Shown: positions 53,087-61,162 of the stretch, in pieces | Numbering within the stretch: position 1 is the first letter of the stretch | Layout of the letters: every line of letters begins with the position of its first letter | Source: Bacteroidales bacterium | Lineage (GTDB): Bacteria; Bacteroidota; Bacteroidia; Bacteroidales; Bacteroidaceae | Direction of reading: 5' to 3' | Length of the DNA: 64,000 bases | Assembly (NCBI GenBank): GCA_030528715.1 | Contig: JAUMYJ010000002.1 | Location: 62,001 to 126,000 of the forward strand | Made by a program: the position numbers and the translations under genes | The notes under the pieces: model-generated | Databases searched by the model: none | What the model saw: the letters and a program-made list of their open reading frames with translations, nothing else | Told to the model about the DNA's origin: nothing

Positions 53087-55132
53087 CTATTTTCCCAAGT
53101 TGTCCTCGTTAGTTATTTGTTGCTTGAGGAGCGTTGAAACCTCCCAAGCGAGATATTCAGCCACCGTACGCTTGAAGTCATTCAATGTTGGGCGTGTATC
53201 TACGGGTGCAGACTTATTCCAGTCTGCACCATTCTGCGGATCTATAGGGGCTTCGTAGTACTCCTTCTCGGTAAATATATTGAGATATTGCTTACCATAG
53301 AGAACTAGGTTTACTAGCTCCTCATATCGCTCCTTGGCCCGATCTGTATCACGAAGATTAATACTTGCTTTTTTGCGGTTCGTACGCGTGTAGCCATCGT
53401 TGGAGAAGTCTATGAACTTGACGATATGCTTTGGGTCGTGCTTCTCTGCGACTTTGAAGACATAGATATTCGTTTGCACACTAGACTTGCCGAGGAAGAG
53501 GTCTATCGGCATCTTGATACTCGCCACAAGTGTATTACGCTGGAGTATACGCTTATTGATTTCTCGTGCCTTACCACTGCCTGCAGAGTTCTGAATAATC
53601 ACTGCAGCATATCCCTTACTCATCATACTGAGAGCACGCTCTACGAAATTCATTCCGTTGCCATCAGCCGAATAAGGCGGATTGAGGACAAAAGCATCGG
53701 CAGGGAAGTGTGTATTATCTTTCCCGAAACCATACTTACCATCAAAGTCGGTAAGAGAGTTCTTGTTCAGGATATTAGAGCTCCCATCCCCCATCAATAT
53801 CATATTGAGAATAGCTAACATATATACGCTAGAGAGGAGCTCTAGACCTAGGAGTTGCTCCGCTTTGATAAGAGCCTCTTTGCGAGCGAGCTCATCGGGA
53901 GAAGTAATCGTAGCTCGTGCATCGTTGAGCATTTCATTCATTGCGGCTACCAAAAGACCTGCCGATCCTGTCGCAAAGTCCCAAACATAAGAGTCTTTGT
54001 TCACCCTAGCCAGGCGTACGAGAAGCTGTGCTACATAAGAGGGCGTTAGCACAACGTCATTGAGCTTATCCTGAGTAAAGCCAAGCCACGAATACATCTC
54101 ATTGAAGAGTTTACCTGTGAAGTCCGTTGTCAGACCAATCTTATAATAGATACCTAGGTCATCTATAATCTTGCAGAAGACACGCTTAAGCTGACTCTCA
54201 CCATTTTCAACTTTATTGATATTCTCTGTGGTGAGGGTATTCTTCAGGGTACGCACAATGAGTTCTCGTTTCTCTGTCGGGATAGTTTTCTCTCCGAGAA
54301 ATGCTTTAATCTTGCGCATAATAATTTCCCCATCTGTATTACCTTCCTCGCTGGATGACCTTAGGTCTGTCTTCTCTAGTGGAGCGACCTTACCTGGTAC
54401 CCCTAGCGTAGCAATAATAGAGGCTGCTACGAGGTACACCCGGTCATTCTCACCAAGCCCTTTTTCATTTTGGTAGATGTCGTTGTTGAGCTGCTTAAGG
54501 CTGGTGTTAATCTCCTGCTCTCGTTGCTCCTTGAGCCGCTGCAGCTCTTCGGGGGTAAGACTTAGCTTATTAACGCGATCGATAAATGCATCAAAATTCT
54601 CAGCCTTGAGAAAAGACAAGTCTTCATACTTGCCTACCTCTTGTCCTACCCCGAGATTACCCTTGGATACATAGTAGACTCCAATCTCATGCTGAAGTTT
54701 GTCTCTCTCGTCGCGATATCCTGTTACCCCAATAGAGATGATGTCGGTATAGCCCGTGTGGTGTAATATCGCGTTGGCATAGTGAATAGCTCCATTGACC
54801 GCATAGCTGTTGATGTTCTTAAAATTAGGCTCATTCTTAGCCTTCTTATTATCGACTAGACCCTGAGCATCGAGCTTGACCAGCTTATCTTTGTAGCCTT
54901 TATACTCAATCAAGATTGGGTAATAGTTGAGTAGTTTGTCTTGCAGGAGGAGTTTCACATCAGGTCGGTTGGCTCCACTCCCTCCGTTTTTGGTGAAATA
55001 CTCCGTGAGAGCTTTGTCTATCTCTGCATTGAGACTCTCCTGCTCTAGCTTATAGTCTAACTTGTAAGACTTGAGCCAACCATTAACTAAGTCAGCAATA
55101 TTGGGTTCTACCGATTGAATACCTTTTGCCAT
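53087..55132 (-). CDS. Fused nuclease-methylase restriction enzyme (type IIG/BcgI-like or type I M)
   Basis: 681 residues. The N-terminal 160 residues resemble a restriction nuclease: RPDVKLLLQ (Pro57-Asp58) and ILIEYKG (Glu76-Tyr-Lys78) fit PD-(D/E)xK. A helical linker follows, then the N6-adenine methylase: a methylase-type helix LTPSYVAQLLVRL, SAM motif I DFATGSAGLL (near 385) and catalytic NPPY (484-487). With a separate specificity subunit (365 aa) and no HsdR gene nearby, the arrangement matches BcgI-type systems, where one RM polypeptide both cuts and methylates. A type I HsdM with an unusual N-terminal extension and a distant HsdR is the alternative. It lies 34 nt after hipT. Confidence 0.85.
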   Translation of the reverse strand: MAKGIQSVEPNIADLVNGWLKSYKLDYKLEQESLNAEIDKALTEYFTKNGGSGANRPDVKLLLQDKLLNYYPILIEYKGYKDKLVKLDAQGLVDNKKAKNEPNFKNINSYAVNGAIHYANAILHHTGYTDIISIGVTGYRDERDKLQHEIGVYYVSKGNLGVGQEVGKYEDLSFLKAENFDAFIDRVNKLSLTPEELQRLKEQREQEINTSLKQLNNDIYQNEKGLGENDRVYLVAASIIATLGVPGKVAPLEKTDLRSSSEEGNTDGEIIMRKIKAFLGEKTIPTEKRELIVRTLKNTLTTENINKVENGESQLKRVFCKIIDDLGIYYKIGLTTDFTGKLFNEMYSWLGFTQDKLNDVVLTPSYVAQLLVRLARVNKDSYVWDFATGSAGLLVAAMNEMLNDARATITSPDELARKEALIKAEQLLGLELLSSVYMLAILNMILMGDGSSNILNKNSLTDFDGKYGFGKDNTHFPADAFVLNPPYSADGNGMNFVERALSMMSKGYAAVIIQNSAGSGKAREINKRILQRNTLVASIKMPIDLFLGKSSVQTNIYVFKVAEKHDPKHIVKFIDFSNDGYTRTNRKKASINLRDTDRAKERYEELVNLVLYGKQYLNIFTEKEYYEAPIDPQNGADWNKSAPVDTRPTLNDFKRTVAEYLAWEVSTLLKQQITNEDNLGK

Positions 55133-55166
55133 TATATCAAATTTGTTTTTATTCTGAACGTTATTG

Positions 55167-56111
55167 CTACTCGATAATGAAACTAAGTCGATTTCTAATC
55201 AGTTGAATATACTGTTCCTGCATCTCCTCAGGAAGGAAGCTCTGGCGGATGCAGGCTTCCCATTCGGGGAGGATGTGCCCAAAGCGAGCGAAGATGTTGT
55301 CGCACACTTTCTCATCCAATCCTGAGGCTATCATTGCTTCTATGAAGTGTTGGCGAGTGAGTTTGCGCTTTTTGCCACAGAGGGTCAATGCAAGTTCTTC
55401 TGTATCCTCAGGAATAACAAGTGCCGTAGACAGCAGGTCATAGGCTGGAGTGAGTTGATATTCGTTCCCCTCTGGAGCATAGAGCGAGTAATTCTTGAGG
55501 TGCATATCGGCATTACCTATCAGCCACGAAAAGAGTACTTGCTCCCAGTACTTGACAAGATCAAGTTTCGGTACAGAGCTATACTTGGAGATCAGCTTGG
55601 CTATCTGCTCGTGTGAGCCTTTGTATTTATATTCGGTCAGACGCTCTGAGAGCTGGCACATATCTTCCATTGAGAGCTTCTCTCCTTTCCCTGTTCGGTC
55701 TATGCGACGAGTGATATAGCATGGTTCGCCATCGCTGAATCGCATCAGTCCATGAGGAACTGTTTCTATCTTGGCAATCTCTGCAAGGTGCATCGACACA
55801 TCTTCCAACTCGGGGAGATGCGGATAACGCTCTGTTTGAGGTTTAAGGATAAACCGTCCCCACAAGCCAACGATGGTAAATCGCTTGGGCGAATTGCTCA
55901 TCTGATCAAAGTCGAGAGACAGCTTAGGTTGTACTCCTGTCACTGTGGTCTGCGAACGAACGACCTCGCCAGCCAACGCTCGTACTTCGCTACTTGTATA
56001 AGGCAATATCGGAGCTTGGGGCGTCCCAAACAATTTGCGACAACACTTGGCATGGTAATCCACCTCTCCATCAATCAAAGTTTCGTAGCAGTATAAGCAT
56101 CTATTCGTCAT
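55167..56111 (-). CDS. hipT: HipT-like kinase toxin (HipA C-terminal domain)
   Basis: 314 residues. A zinc-ribbon-like N-terminus (CLYCYE...DYHAKCCRKLFG) is common in Bacteroidota HipA-like proteins. The kinase part has the Gly loop VTGVQPKLSL (57-66), the ATP lysine in RFILKPQT (Lys90), the catalytic loop WLIGNADMHLKN (Asp202) and the metal-binding Asp in LTPAYDLLST (Asp225). HipA kinases phosphorylate aminoacyl-tRNA synthetases (GltX; TrpS for HipT) and halt translation. It lacks the N-terminal subdomain of full HipA, which is the separate gene hipS just upstream and overlapping by 11 nt. The key kinase residues look intact. Confidence 0.88.
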   Translation of the reverse strand: MTNRCLYCYETLIDGEVDYHAKCCRKLFGTPQAPILPYTSSEVRALAGEVVRSQTTVTGVQPKLSLDFDQMSNSPKRFTIVGLWGRFILKPQTERYPHLPELEDVSMHLAEIAKIETVPHGLMRFSDGEPCYITRRIDRTGKGEKLSMEDMCQLSERLTEYKYKGSHEQIAKLISKYSSVPKLDLVKYWEQVLFSWLIGNADMHLKNYSLYAPEGNEYQLTPAYDLLSTALVIPEDTEELALTLCGKKRKLTRQHFIEAMIASGLDEKVCDNIFARFGHILPEWEACIRQSFLPEEMQEQYIQLIRNRLSFIIE

Positions 56112-56436
56112 CTTCAGTCGTATTTAGAGGTTCGATACTTGCCGCTCCTATGCAGTCACGACAGCAAGTGAGTAGCAATGCCATTCGATCCCTTGCGTCT
56201 ATCTTCCAATTCTTTTGAGCAATGTCCAATAGCCAGCCCTCAGGGATAAGCCCATCAAAGAAGGGGGGAAGTGTACTACTCTCAAATGGTTCTTCTCGCA
56301 AAGGCATTGTTAGGCTTATACCTTGAGCTTCGGGCATAGCCAGATAGTCCCTGTCGTAAACAAAGAAATAGCCCTCATCACTTTCTGTGAGAACGCCTGC
56401 TTTGAGTGTCTTCCAATAAACAATTGCCTGCTTCAT
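56101..56436 (-). CDS. hipS: HipS-like antitoxin (HipA N-terminal domain)
   Basis: 111 residues from the ATG at 56436, corresponding to the HipA N-terminal subdomain (Couple_hipA): AIVYWKTLKAGVLTES, GYFFVYDRDYLAMPEAQGISLTMPL and LPPFFDGLIPEGWLLD. In tripartite HipBST systems this small protein is the antitoxin that inhibits HipT. It overlaps hipT by 11 nt and follows the RES gene by 4 nt. The longer open frame upstream lies inside the RES gene and is not used. Confidence 0.85.
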   Translation of the reverse strand: MKQAIVYWKTLKAGVLTESDEGYFFVYDRDYLAMPEAQGISLTMPLREEPFESSTLPPFFDGLIPEGWLLDIAQKNWKIDARDRMALLLTCCRDCIGAASIEPLNTTEDDE

Positions 56437-56440
56437 CGAT

Positions 56441-57619
56441 TTATAATGTTTTTTTTTGAGATTTTTGAAGACTAACAACCTCAGAAGAAGTATGATTGTC
56501 GTAAAAGAGTACAACATTTTTTTTCCCAGTCAGGGAGCTCTGATAGACAATGCCATCTATTGGTCCTCTGGACAGATAGCGCAGATATTCTGTAAAAACC
56601 TGAGTAGGGATATAGATTTGTTCATCCTCTATAGAAGATGGATGAGTGATATTATTATGAAATTTATGAAGAAACTTATACTCTTCATAGTATTTAGGCA
56701 TCCAGAAAGACAACTTTGACGGAATGTTTGATAAGTCTACAACACTTAATGCTTTAGTTACAGAAAACTCTCCTACGTCAATACTCATAGGATTACAGTA
56801 GTTTTTTATTTCTCTCAGTACTGTATCCTCATCAAAAGCACCATAAAATAAAGATATCCCTTCTGCACTCATTCTATTGCTTTTAGCATATTTCGATGGG
56901 GGAGAGGTCAAATCACTAAAATCAGAAAAGCAAGACGCTAAGTCTTCATTGGGTCTTCCTCTGTAAATAATAAAACCTACTGGTATTAATCGAAGTAAAA
57001 TGGATTCACACAACTCTTTAATCTCTGTTAATATATCACCTCTCCACTCCTCTTGGGGAACAAACTGAGGAGAACAAAAAAAGGTATACCTTCTTTGATG
57101 CTTTACTATTTCAACAAATGAATTCCATTTCCTTGAAAATTCTTCATCTAAGTCTTCTTTGAAAAAGTCGTTCTTTATCCATTGGTTATCATTGAAGCAA
57201 GAAATGATGTCTGAGTTCAAATTGCTATCAGAAGTCTCTAATCCATACGCACAAAGCATATCCACTGTATCTTCGTATTGTTCTGGATAAGTTGGAGCGA
57301 TAAAAGAACCGACTCTATGAAATCCAGGTATCTCTTCATCCTCGTCATCATAAAATGAACTTGCGAGAAAAGGCCCTGCATCATCAATTGGGCAGAATCT
57401 ACCTGAAAGTTTAGATCTCACAAAATCAATAAAAGCATGCATATTCACTACTGGAACAACTGTTCTAGAGCAATATGTACAAGTTCCTCTATTCCCATTA
57501 TCCTCTATCCACTTATTGATGTAACAATCTTCAAAATGCTCAGTGCATACATATTTATCACTTAACCTTTCATCAGTCAAATCATATTCATCCTCAATCA
57601 TCATAGTCTTAATATGCAT
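56441..57619 (-). CDS. RES-domain protein with N-terminal zinc/HEPN-RES region
   Basis: 392 residues. The N-terminus has a zinc-ribbon-like set (Cys25, Cys32, Cys47, Cys50; CTEHFEDC...GTCTYC) and a helical region of the HEPN/RES N-terminal type. The RES domain spans about 215-375: FIIYRGRPNED (Arg220/222), SLFYGAFDEDTVLREI (Glu270) and IDGIVYQSSLTGKKNVVLFYD (Ser361/362), so the Arg, Glu and Ser that name the family are present. Known RES toxins degrade NAD+. It is placed between hipB (12 nt) and hipS (4 nt), an unusual position. Its DNA is clearly more AT-rich than the neighbouring hip and methylase genes, suggesting separate acquisition. Confidence 0.85.
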   Translation of the reverse strand: MHIKTMMIEDEYDLTDERLSDKYVCTEHFEDCYINKWIEDNGNRGTCTYCSRTVVPVVNMHAFIDFVRSKLSGRFCPIDDAGPFLASSFYDDEDEEIPGFHRVGSFIAPTYPEQYEDTVDMLCAYGLETSDSNLNSDIISCFNDNQWIKNDFFKEDLDEEFSRKWNSFVEIVKHQRRYTFFCSPQFVPQEEWRGDILTEIKELCESILLRLIPVGFIIYRGRPNEDLASCFSDFSDLTSPPSKYAKSNRMSAEGISLFYGAFDEDTVLREIKNYCNPMSIDVGEFSVTKALSVVDLSNIPSKLSFWMPKYYEEYKFLHKFHNNITHPSSIEDEQIYIPTQVFTEYLRYLSRGPIDGIVYQSSLTGKKNVVLFYDNHTSSEVVSLQKSQKKTL

Positions 57620-57631
57620 AGTTATACTATT

Positions 57632-57856
57632 TCAGACTTCATCTCCTTCTCGTTTCATTGGCACAGGACCGCACTCCGAACCGAAGAGTTCAAAAACTTT
57701 ATTGACCTTATCGAGGCGAAGAGTGGTCTTGCCTTGCTCTAGTTCTCGCACGAAGCGTAGCCCCACTCCAGCTTTCTCAGAGAGGTCTACTTGTGTCAGT
57801 TTATATTTCTTGCGCATCTCCTTCACATACTGCGCTATGATTGTCCTCGCTACCAT
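57632..57856 (-). CDS. hipB: HipB-like Xre family repressor/antitoxin
   Basis: 74 residues. The Xre-type helix-turn-helix is MRKKYKLTQVDLSEKAGVGLRFVRELEQGKTTLRLDKVNKVFELFG (residues 14-59), with the FVRELEQGK recognition helix typical of HipB. It is the first gene of the seven-gene operon and should repress it by binding the palindromes upstream (57970-57989 and about 58012-58028). In HipBST systems HipB binds DNA and boosts neutralisation by HipS. Confidence 0.9.
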   Translation of the reverse strand: MVARTIIAQYVKEMRKKYKLTQVDLSEKAGVGLRFVRELEQGKTTLRLDKVNKVFELFGSECGPVPMKREGDEV

Positions 57857-57944
57857 CTTACATCAATTGCTTGAAGTTCCACACTCAAGGCATATCATTG
57901 TGCACTGCACACTCCGATTAAGCCATTATATACCTTATCAGTGG

Positions 57945-57952
57945 CAAATATA
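57945..57952 (-). promoter_or_regulatory. Probable -7 box of the island operon
   Basis: TATATTTG on the minus strand fits TAnnTTTG and lies 89 nt before hipB. The palindrome at 57970-57989 covers the place of the -33 element, so binding there would block transcription. Confidence 0.45.
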
Positions 57953-57969
57953 AGAAATATAAATCGATT

Positions 57970-57989
57970 ATACCCCTTTTCGGGGGTAT
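57970..57989. promoter_or_regulatory. Candidate HipB operator
   Basis: ATACCCC-N6-GGGGTAT, a perfect 7-bp inverted repeat reminiscent of the TATCC-N8-GGATA operators of E. coli HipB. A weaker related site (TATACCC-aata-GGGATT, about 58012-58028) lies 40 nt further upstream. Confidence 0.5.
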
Positions 57990-58310
57990 TATTTCCAGTA
58001 AAAGGAGGAATTATACCCAATAGGGATTGCTATAATATTTTCCTTACATCATCTTGCTTTGATATGCTCCGAAATGGGTACTTTTGCAGAGGGCAAGCGT
58101 GCTAAGTACAAATGGGAGGTGTTGTAATCTATTGATTTATAGATTATAACGTCCAAAAAGAAGATTGAAAGACTGAGAACTAAGCTATACGGTACAAGTA
58201 TGTAAATCCTTATAAAACAGTGAGATAAAACTGTTTTACCATTTATTTAAGAGGTATTTGTACCGATTAAAAGGCTAGTCGCCTAATTGATAGAGAGGTA
58301 AATATATTGC
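57990..58310. other. Island right end, gene-free
   Basis: About 320 nt between the hipB control region and attR without a gene. It has two perfect inverted repeats, 58125-58132/58139-58146 (8 bp) and 58213-58221/58230-58238 (9 bp), which could be binding sites for an integrase or excision factor. No integrase gene is present. Confidence 0.5.
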
Positions 58311-58380
58311 ATCGGCAAGTAATCGCTAATTACAACCGATAATCATATATCACCAAATATCGAAAAGGTGTTCATTATGA
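58311..58380 (+). repeat. Island right attachment repeat (attR)
   Basis: Matches 49186-49255 at 67 of 70 positions. It carries the left arm of a hairpin completed by the following bases (58366-58389), which looks like the original mnmE terminator now stranded 9 kb away. Confidence 0.85.
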
Positions 58381-58394
58381 ACACCTTTCTTTTT
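58365..58394 (+). terminator. Displaced mnmE terminator
   Basis: AAAGGTGTTCAT pairs with ATGAACACCTTT across a 1-2 nt centre, followed by CTTTTT. Before island insertion it would have lain about 170 nt after the mnmE stop-codon repeat start. It also faces the convergent porin gene. Confidence 0.65.
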
Positions 58395-58468
58395 ACTTTC
58401 TATTCATTAAGTATTATTGAAAGCCTTTCATTTTCTTATATTCGTACCTTATTTACAAGCTTGGTTCT

Positions 58469-59500
58469 TTAGAAAAAAGCTCCTACCGATAGATAAGCCA
58501 CAACTTGATTATGCCCAGCATAAGTTTGTGACCATTTTACATTGGGAGATAGACGTACTTGCTGCATACCTTTGAGATGAAAAGCTACAATATCTGCCCC
58601 CACTATAGCATGATAACGCATCTTTTTATCGCGCCAAGAATTAGGTACATCATCACTTTGACCATCAACAGTGGGCTTTTGCCAATCGCCACGAAGGAAA
58701 AAAGCTACTTTCTCTGAACAATTATAAGTACCCCAAAGCGAAGCAATGGCCATATCGTAACCCTTCTGTCCTCGTTGGTTAAATTGTAAACCACCCTCTA
58801 AACCAAAACGAAATTTAGGATGTGTATAGCCCAAAAGAACGTTGGTGGTAAATTGTGTTGCTGCATCGCTCTGCATCACATCGCCATAAAGACGCAGCAT
58901 CACTATTTTGGAAGGATGAAAATTAAGCGATAAAGAGGCCTTAAAGCTACTATCAAGCTGCATTTTTCGATAACCCTCACCATTAAGCAGCTGTGCATGA
59001 ATACCCCACTCGTCAGACCATTTATAGTAAAATCCTACCCCAAGGTCAGCACTTGACCCAAAACCTGCTAGGTCATTAATATTTAGCGACATATAGCGTT
59101 TCCCCCAATGGCTCTCAGCATCGCTATAAAGGTCAGTAGGTATCATACCAAAAACAACTTGCCACTTAGGCTGAGTATAACAAGCATAGGCATTTTTTAC
59201 ATAAACATTGTAGTGCGAACCTTTAAGCGTAGAGTCATTGGTCACATCAAACAAAACACGCCCTACCCATTGCTTACTTAGAGCATGTTGATAGCCTATA
59301 TAAGCACGTTGAAGTTCAAAACCAGTGCGCACACCACTTGAACGTGTAGCTGTTGCCTCGCTATACTTAACCTGCGCATTGGCATAGATAGTAGCTATCA
59401 TGCGTGAGCTATGGTCATTAACCTGTGCTTGTGCTTGCATACCTATCATAAGGCCAAAGACCAGACTACCTATACGGACTAGCTTAGTAAAATTCTTCAT
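58469..59500 (-). CDS. Outer-membrane beta-barrel (porin-like) protein
   Basis: 343 residues with a signal peptide (LVFGLMIGMQAQAQ) and a regular alternation of amphipathic strands and Gly/Asp turns ending in an aromatic C-terminus (YLSVGAFF). RTGFELQRAYIGYQHALSKQWVGRVLFDV and MIPTDLYSDAESHWGKRYMS resemble porins of the phosphate-selective O/P type in Bacteroidota, but that assignment is tentative. It is outside the island and not part of an evident operon. Confidence 0.75.
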   Translation of the reverse strand: MKNFTKLVRIGSLVFGLMIGMQAQAQVNDHSSRMIATIYANAQVKYSEATATRSSGVRTGFELQRAYIGYQHALSKQWVGRVLFDVTNDSTLKGSHYNVYVKNAYACYTQPKWQVVFGMIPTDLYSDAESHWGKRYMSLNINDLAGFGSSADLGVGFYYKWSDEWGIHAQLLNGEGYRKMQLDSSFKASLSLNFHPSKIVMLRLYGDVMQSDAATQFTTNVLLGYTHPKFRFGLEGGLQFNQRGQKGYDMAIASLWGTYNCSEKVAFFLRGDWQKPTVDGQSDDVPNSWRDKKMRYHAIVGADIVAFHLKGMQQVRLSPNVKWSQTYAGHNQVVAYLSVGAFF

Positions 59501-59577
59501 TGTAGTTATCTTATTTTTTTATGATTGCAAATTGCAACTTTTCGTAGATATAGCGCCATGGTTTAACCTTTTATTTT

Positions 59578-61122
59578 TTATAACCCCCAAGTATTTCTAT
59601 CCAAATTGCGGTAGCCAATGGCCTCGGCTAAATGTATAGTCATAATATGTTCTTCGCCTGCTAAATCAGCAATTGTACGTGCTACTTTGAGGATACGCTC
59701 GTAAGCACGTGCCGATAGGTCAAGTCGCTGCATCACTTGTTGTAGCATGGCTGCACCCGTAGCATCAAGCTGAGCATAACGCTGTATATGGCGACTACCC
59801 ATTTGGGCATTGCAGTGAACGGTTGGGTCATCTTTGAAACGCATGTACTGTCGTTGGCGCGCTGCAATAACACGCTCACGTACCACATAGCTTGACTCGC
59901 CAGGATCAGCCTCAGCCAAAGAGGTAAAAGGTACAGGCGTAACCTCTACTTGCAAGTCAATACGATCGAGTAAAGGGCCTGAAATCTTTTGAATATAGCG
60001 CAATCGCTGCTGTGGCGTACACGTACAAGGCTTATTCGGGTGATTATAATAGCCACAAGGGCAAGGGTTCATCGAAGCTATGAGCATAAACGAACAAGGC
60101 AACGTAGCTGTGTATTTAGCACGCGAGATGGTAATTTCTCTATCTTCCAACGGCTGGCGGAGCGTTTCTAAGGCATTGCGACTAAATTCTGGCAATTCGT
60201 CCATAAATAGTACACCATTGTGTGCCAAACTTATTTCGCCTGGCTGCAAACTCGTTCCACCACCAATCAAAGCCACATCACTAATAGTATGGTGAGGACT
60301 ACGAAATGGTCGCTGTGCTATGAGTGAAGTATCTTGTTGCAATTTACCTGCAATACTATGCAGCTGTGTTGTTTCTAAACTTTCTTGTAGCGTAAGTGGT
60401 GGCAATATAGATGGCACGCGCTTACTCATCATACTTTTTCCACAACCTGGACTACCTACAAGCAATAAGTTATGACCACCTGCCGCAGCTACTTCAAAAG
60501 CACGCTTTACGTTTTCTTGTCCACGCACTTCACTAAAATCATGGGTAAACTGCGTCTGCTGCGCATAAAATTCTGCACGCGTATCTACCATAGTAGGCTC
60601 AATCGTGCTACGGCCATTGATAATATCAGCAGCTTCCTTAAAGTGACTTACAGCATATACCTCTAAGCGATTGACCACAGCGGCTTCACGTGCATTTTCT
60701 AGTGGCACAATTAAACGTTCAAAACCCATTTCACGTGCCTTTATAGCTATCGGTAATGCCCCTTTAATAGGACGCACCGTACCATCTAATCCCAACTCGC
60801 CCACAATGACATACTTATCCAGTGCCGCAGCATCTACCAGTTGTTCTGTGGCCAGCTTGGCTATGGCCAATGGCAAATCAAAACCTGTGCCTTCTTTACG
60901 AAAATCAGCTGGTGCAAAATTAACAATCAAATTACAAGGTGCAAAGTGATAGCGATTATTCATCAACGCAGAGTTCACACGGCCGTAACTTTCGCGCACA
61001 GCATTGTCGGGTAAACCCACCATACGAATATTTCGCCCATCACCAGCATGAGCATCATATTCTACAGTTATAATGGCACAAGTCATCCCATTGAGTGCTG
61101 CGCTATAAATGGTACATAGCAT
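59578..61122 (-). CDS. YifB/ComM family Mg-chelatase-like AAA ATPase
   Basis: 514 residues. An N-terminal Lon-protease-like fold (ALNGMTCAIITVEYDAHAGDGRNIRMVGLPDNAVRESYGRV) is followed by the AAA+ module with Walker A VGSPGCGKSMMSKR (near 220), ISLAHNGVLFMDELPEF (Walker B) and the arginine-bearing PCPCGYYNHPNKPCTCTPQQRLRYIQKISGP segment with clustered cysteines. The C-terminal Mg_chelatase domain ends LAEAIGYRNLDR. ComM is a hexameric helicase that promotes branch migration in natural transformation. Confidence 0.93.
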   Translation of the reverse strand: MLCTIYSAALNGMTCAIITVEYDAHAGDGRNIRMVGLPDNAVRESYGRVNSALMNNRYHFAPCNLIVNFAPADFRKEGTGFDLPLAIAKLATEQLVDAAALDKYVIVGELGLDGTVRPIKGALPIAIKAREMGFERLIVPLENAREAAVVNRLEVYAVSHFKEAADIINGRSTIEPTMVDTRAEFYAQQTQFTHDFSEVRGQENVKRAFEVAAAGGHNLLLVGSPGCGKSMMSKRVPSILPPLTLQESLETTQLHSIAGKLQQDTSLIAQRPFRSPHHTISDVALIGGGTSLQPGEISLAHNGVLFMDELPEFSRNALETLRQPLEDREITISRAKYTATLPCSFMLIASMNPCPCGYYNHPNKPCTCTPQQRLRYIQKISGPLLDRIDLQVEVTPVPFTSLAEADPGESSYVVRERVIAARQRQYMRFKDDPTVHCNAQMGSRHIQRYAQLDATGAAMLQQVMQRLDLSARAYERILKVARTIADLAGEEHIMTIHLAEAIGYRNLDRNTWGL

Positions 61123-61162
61123 AGTGGAAAGAGAGCAATACTTAGTGTTCGTATATGGTGTA

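Noticed and set aside
49198..58310. Prophage
   Set aside because: No phage structural, replication or lysis genes, and no integrase; the content is defence genes only.
58311..58380. Terminator duplicated by chance near mnmE and the porin gene
   Set aside because: The match spans 70 nt including mnmE coding sequence with only three differences, too long for similar hairpins alone.
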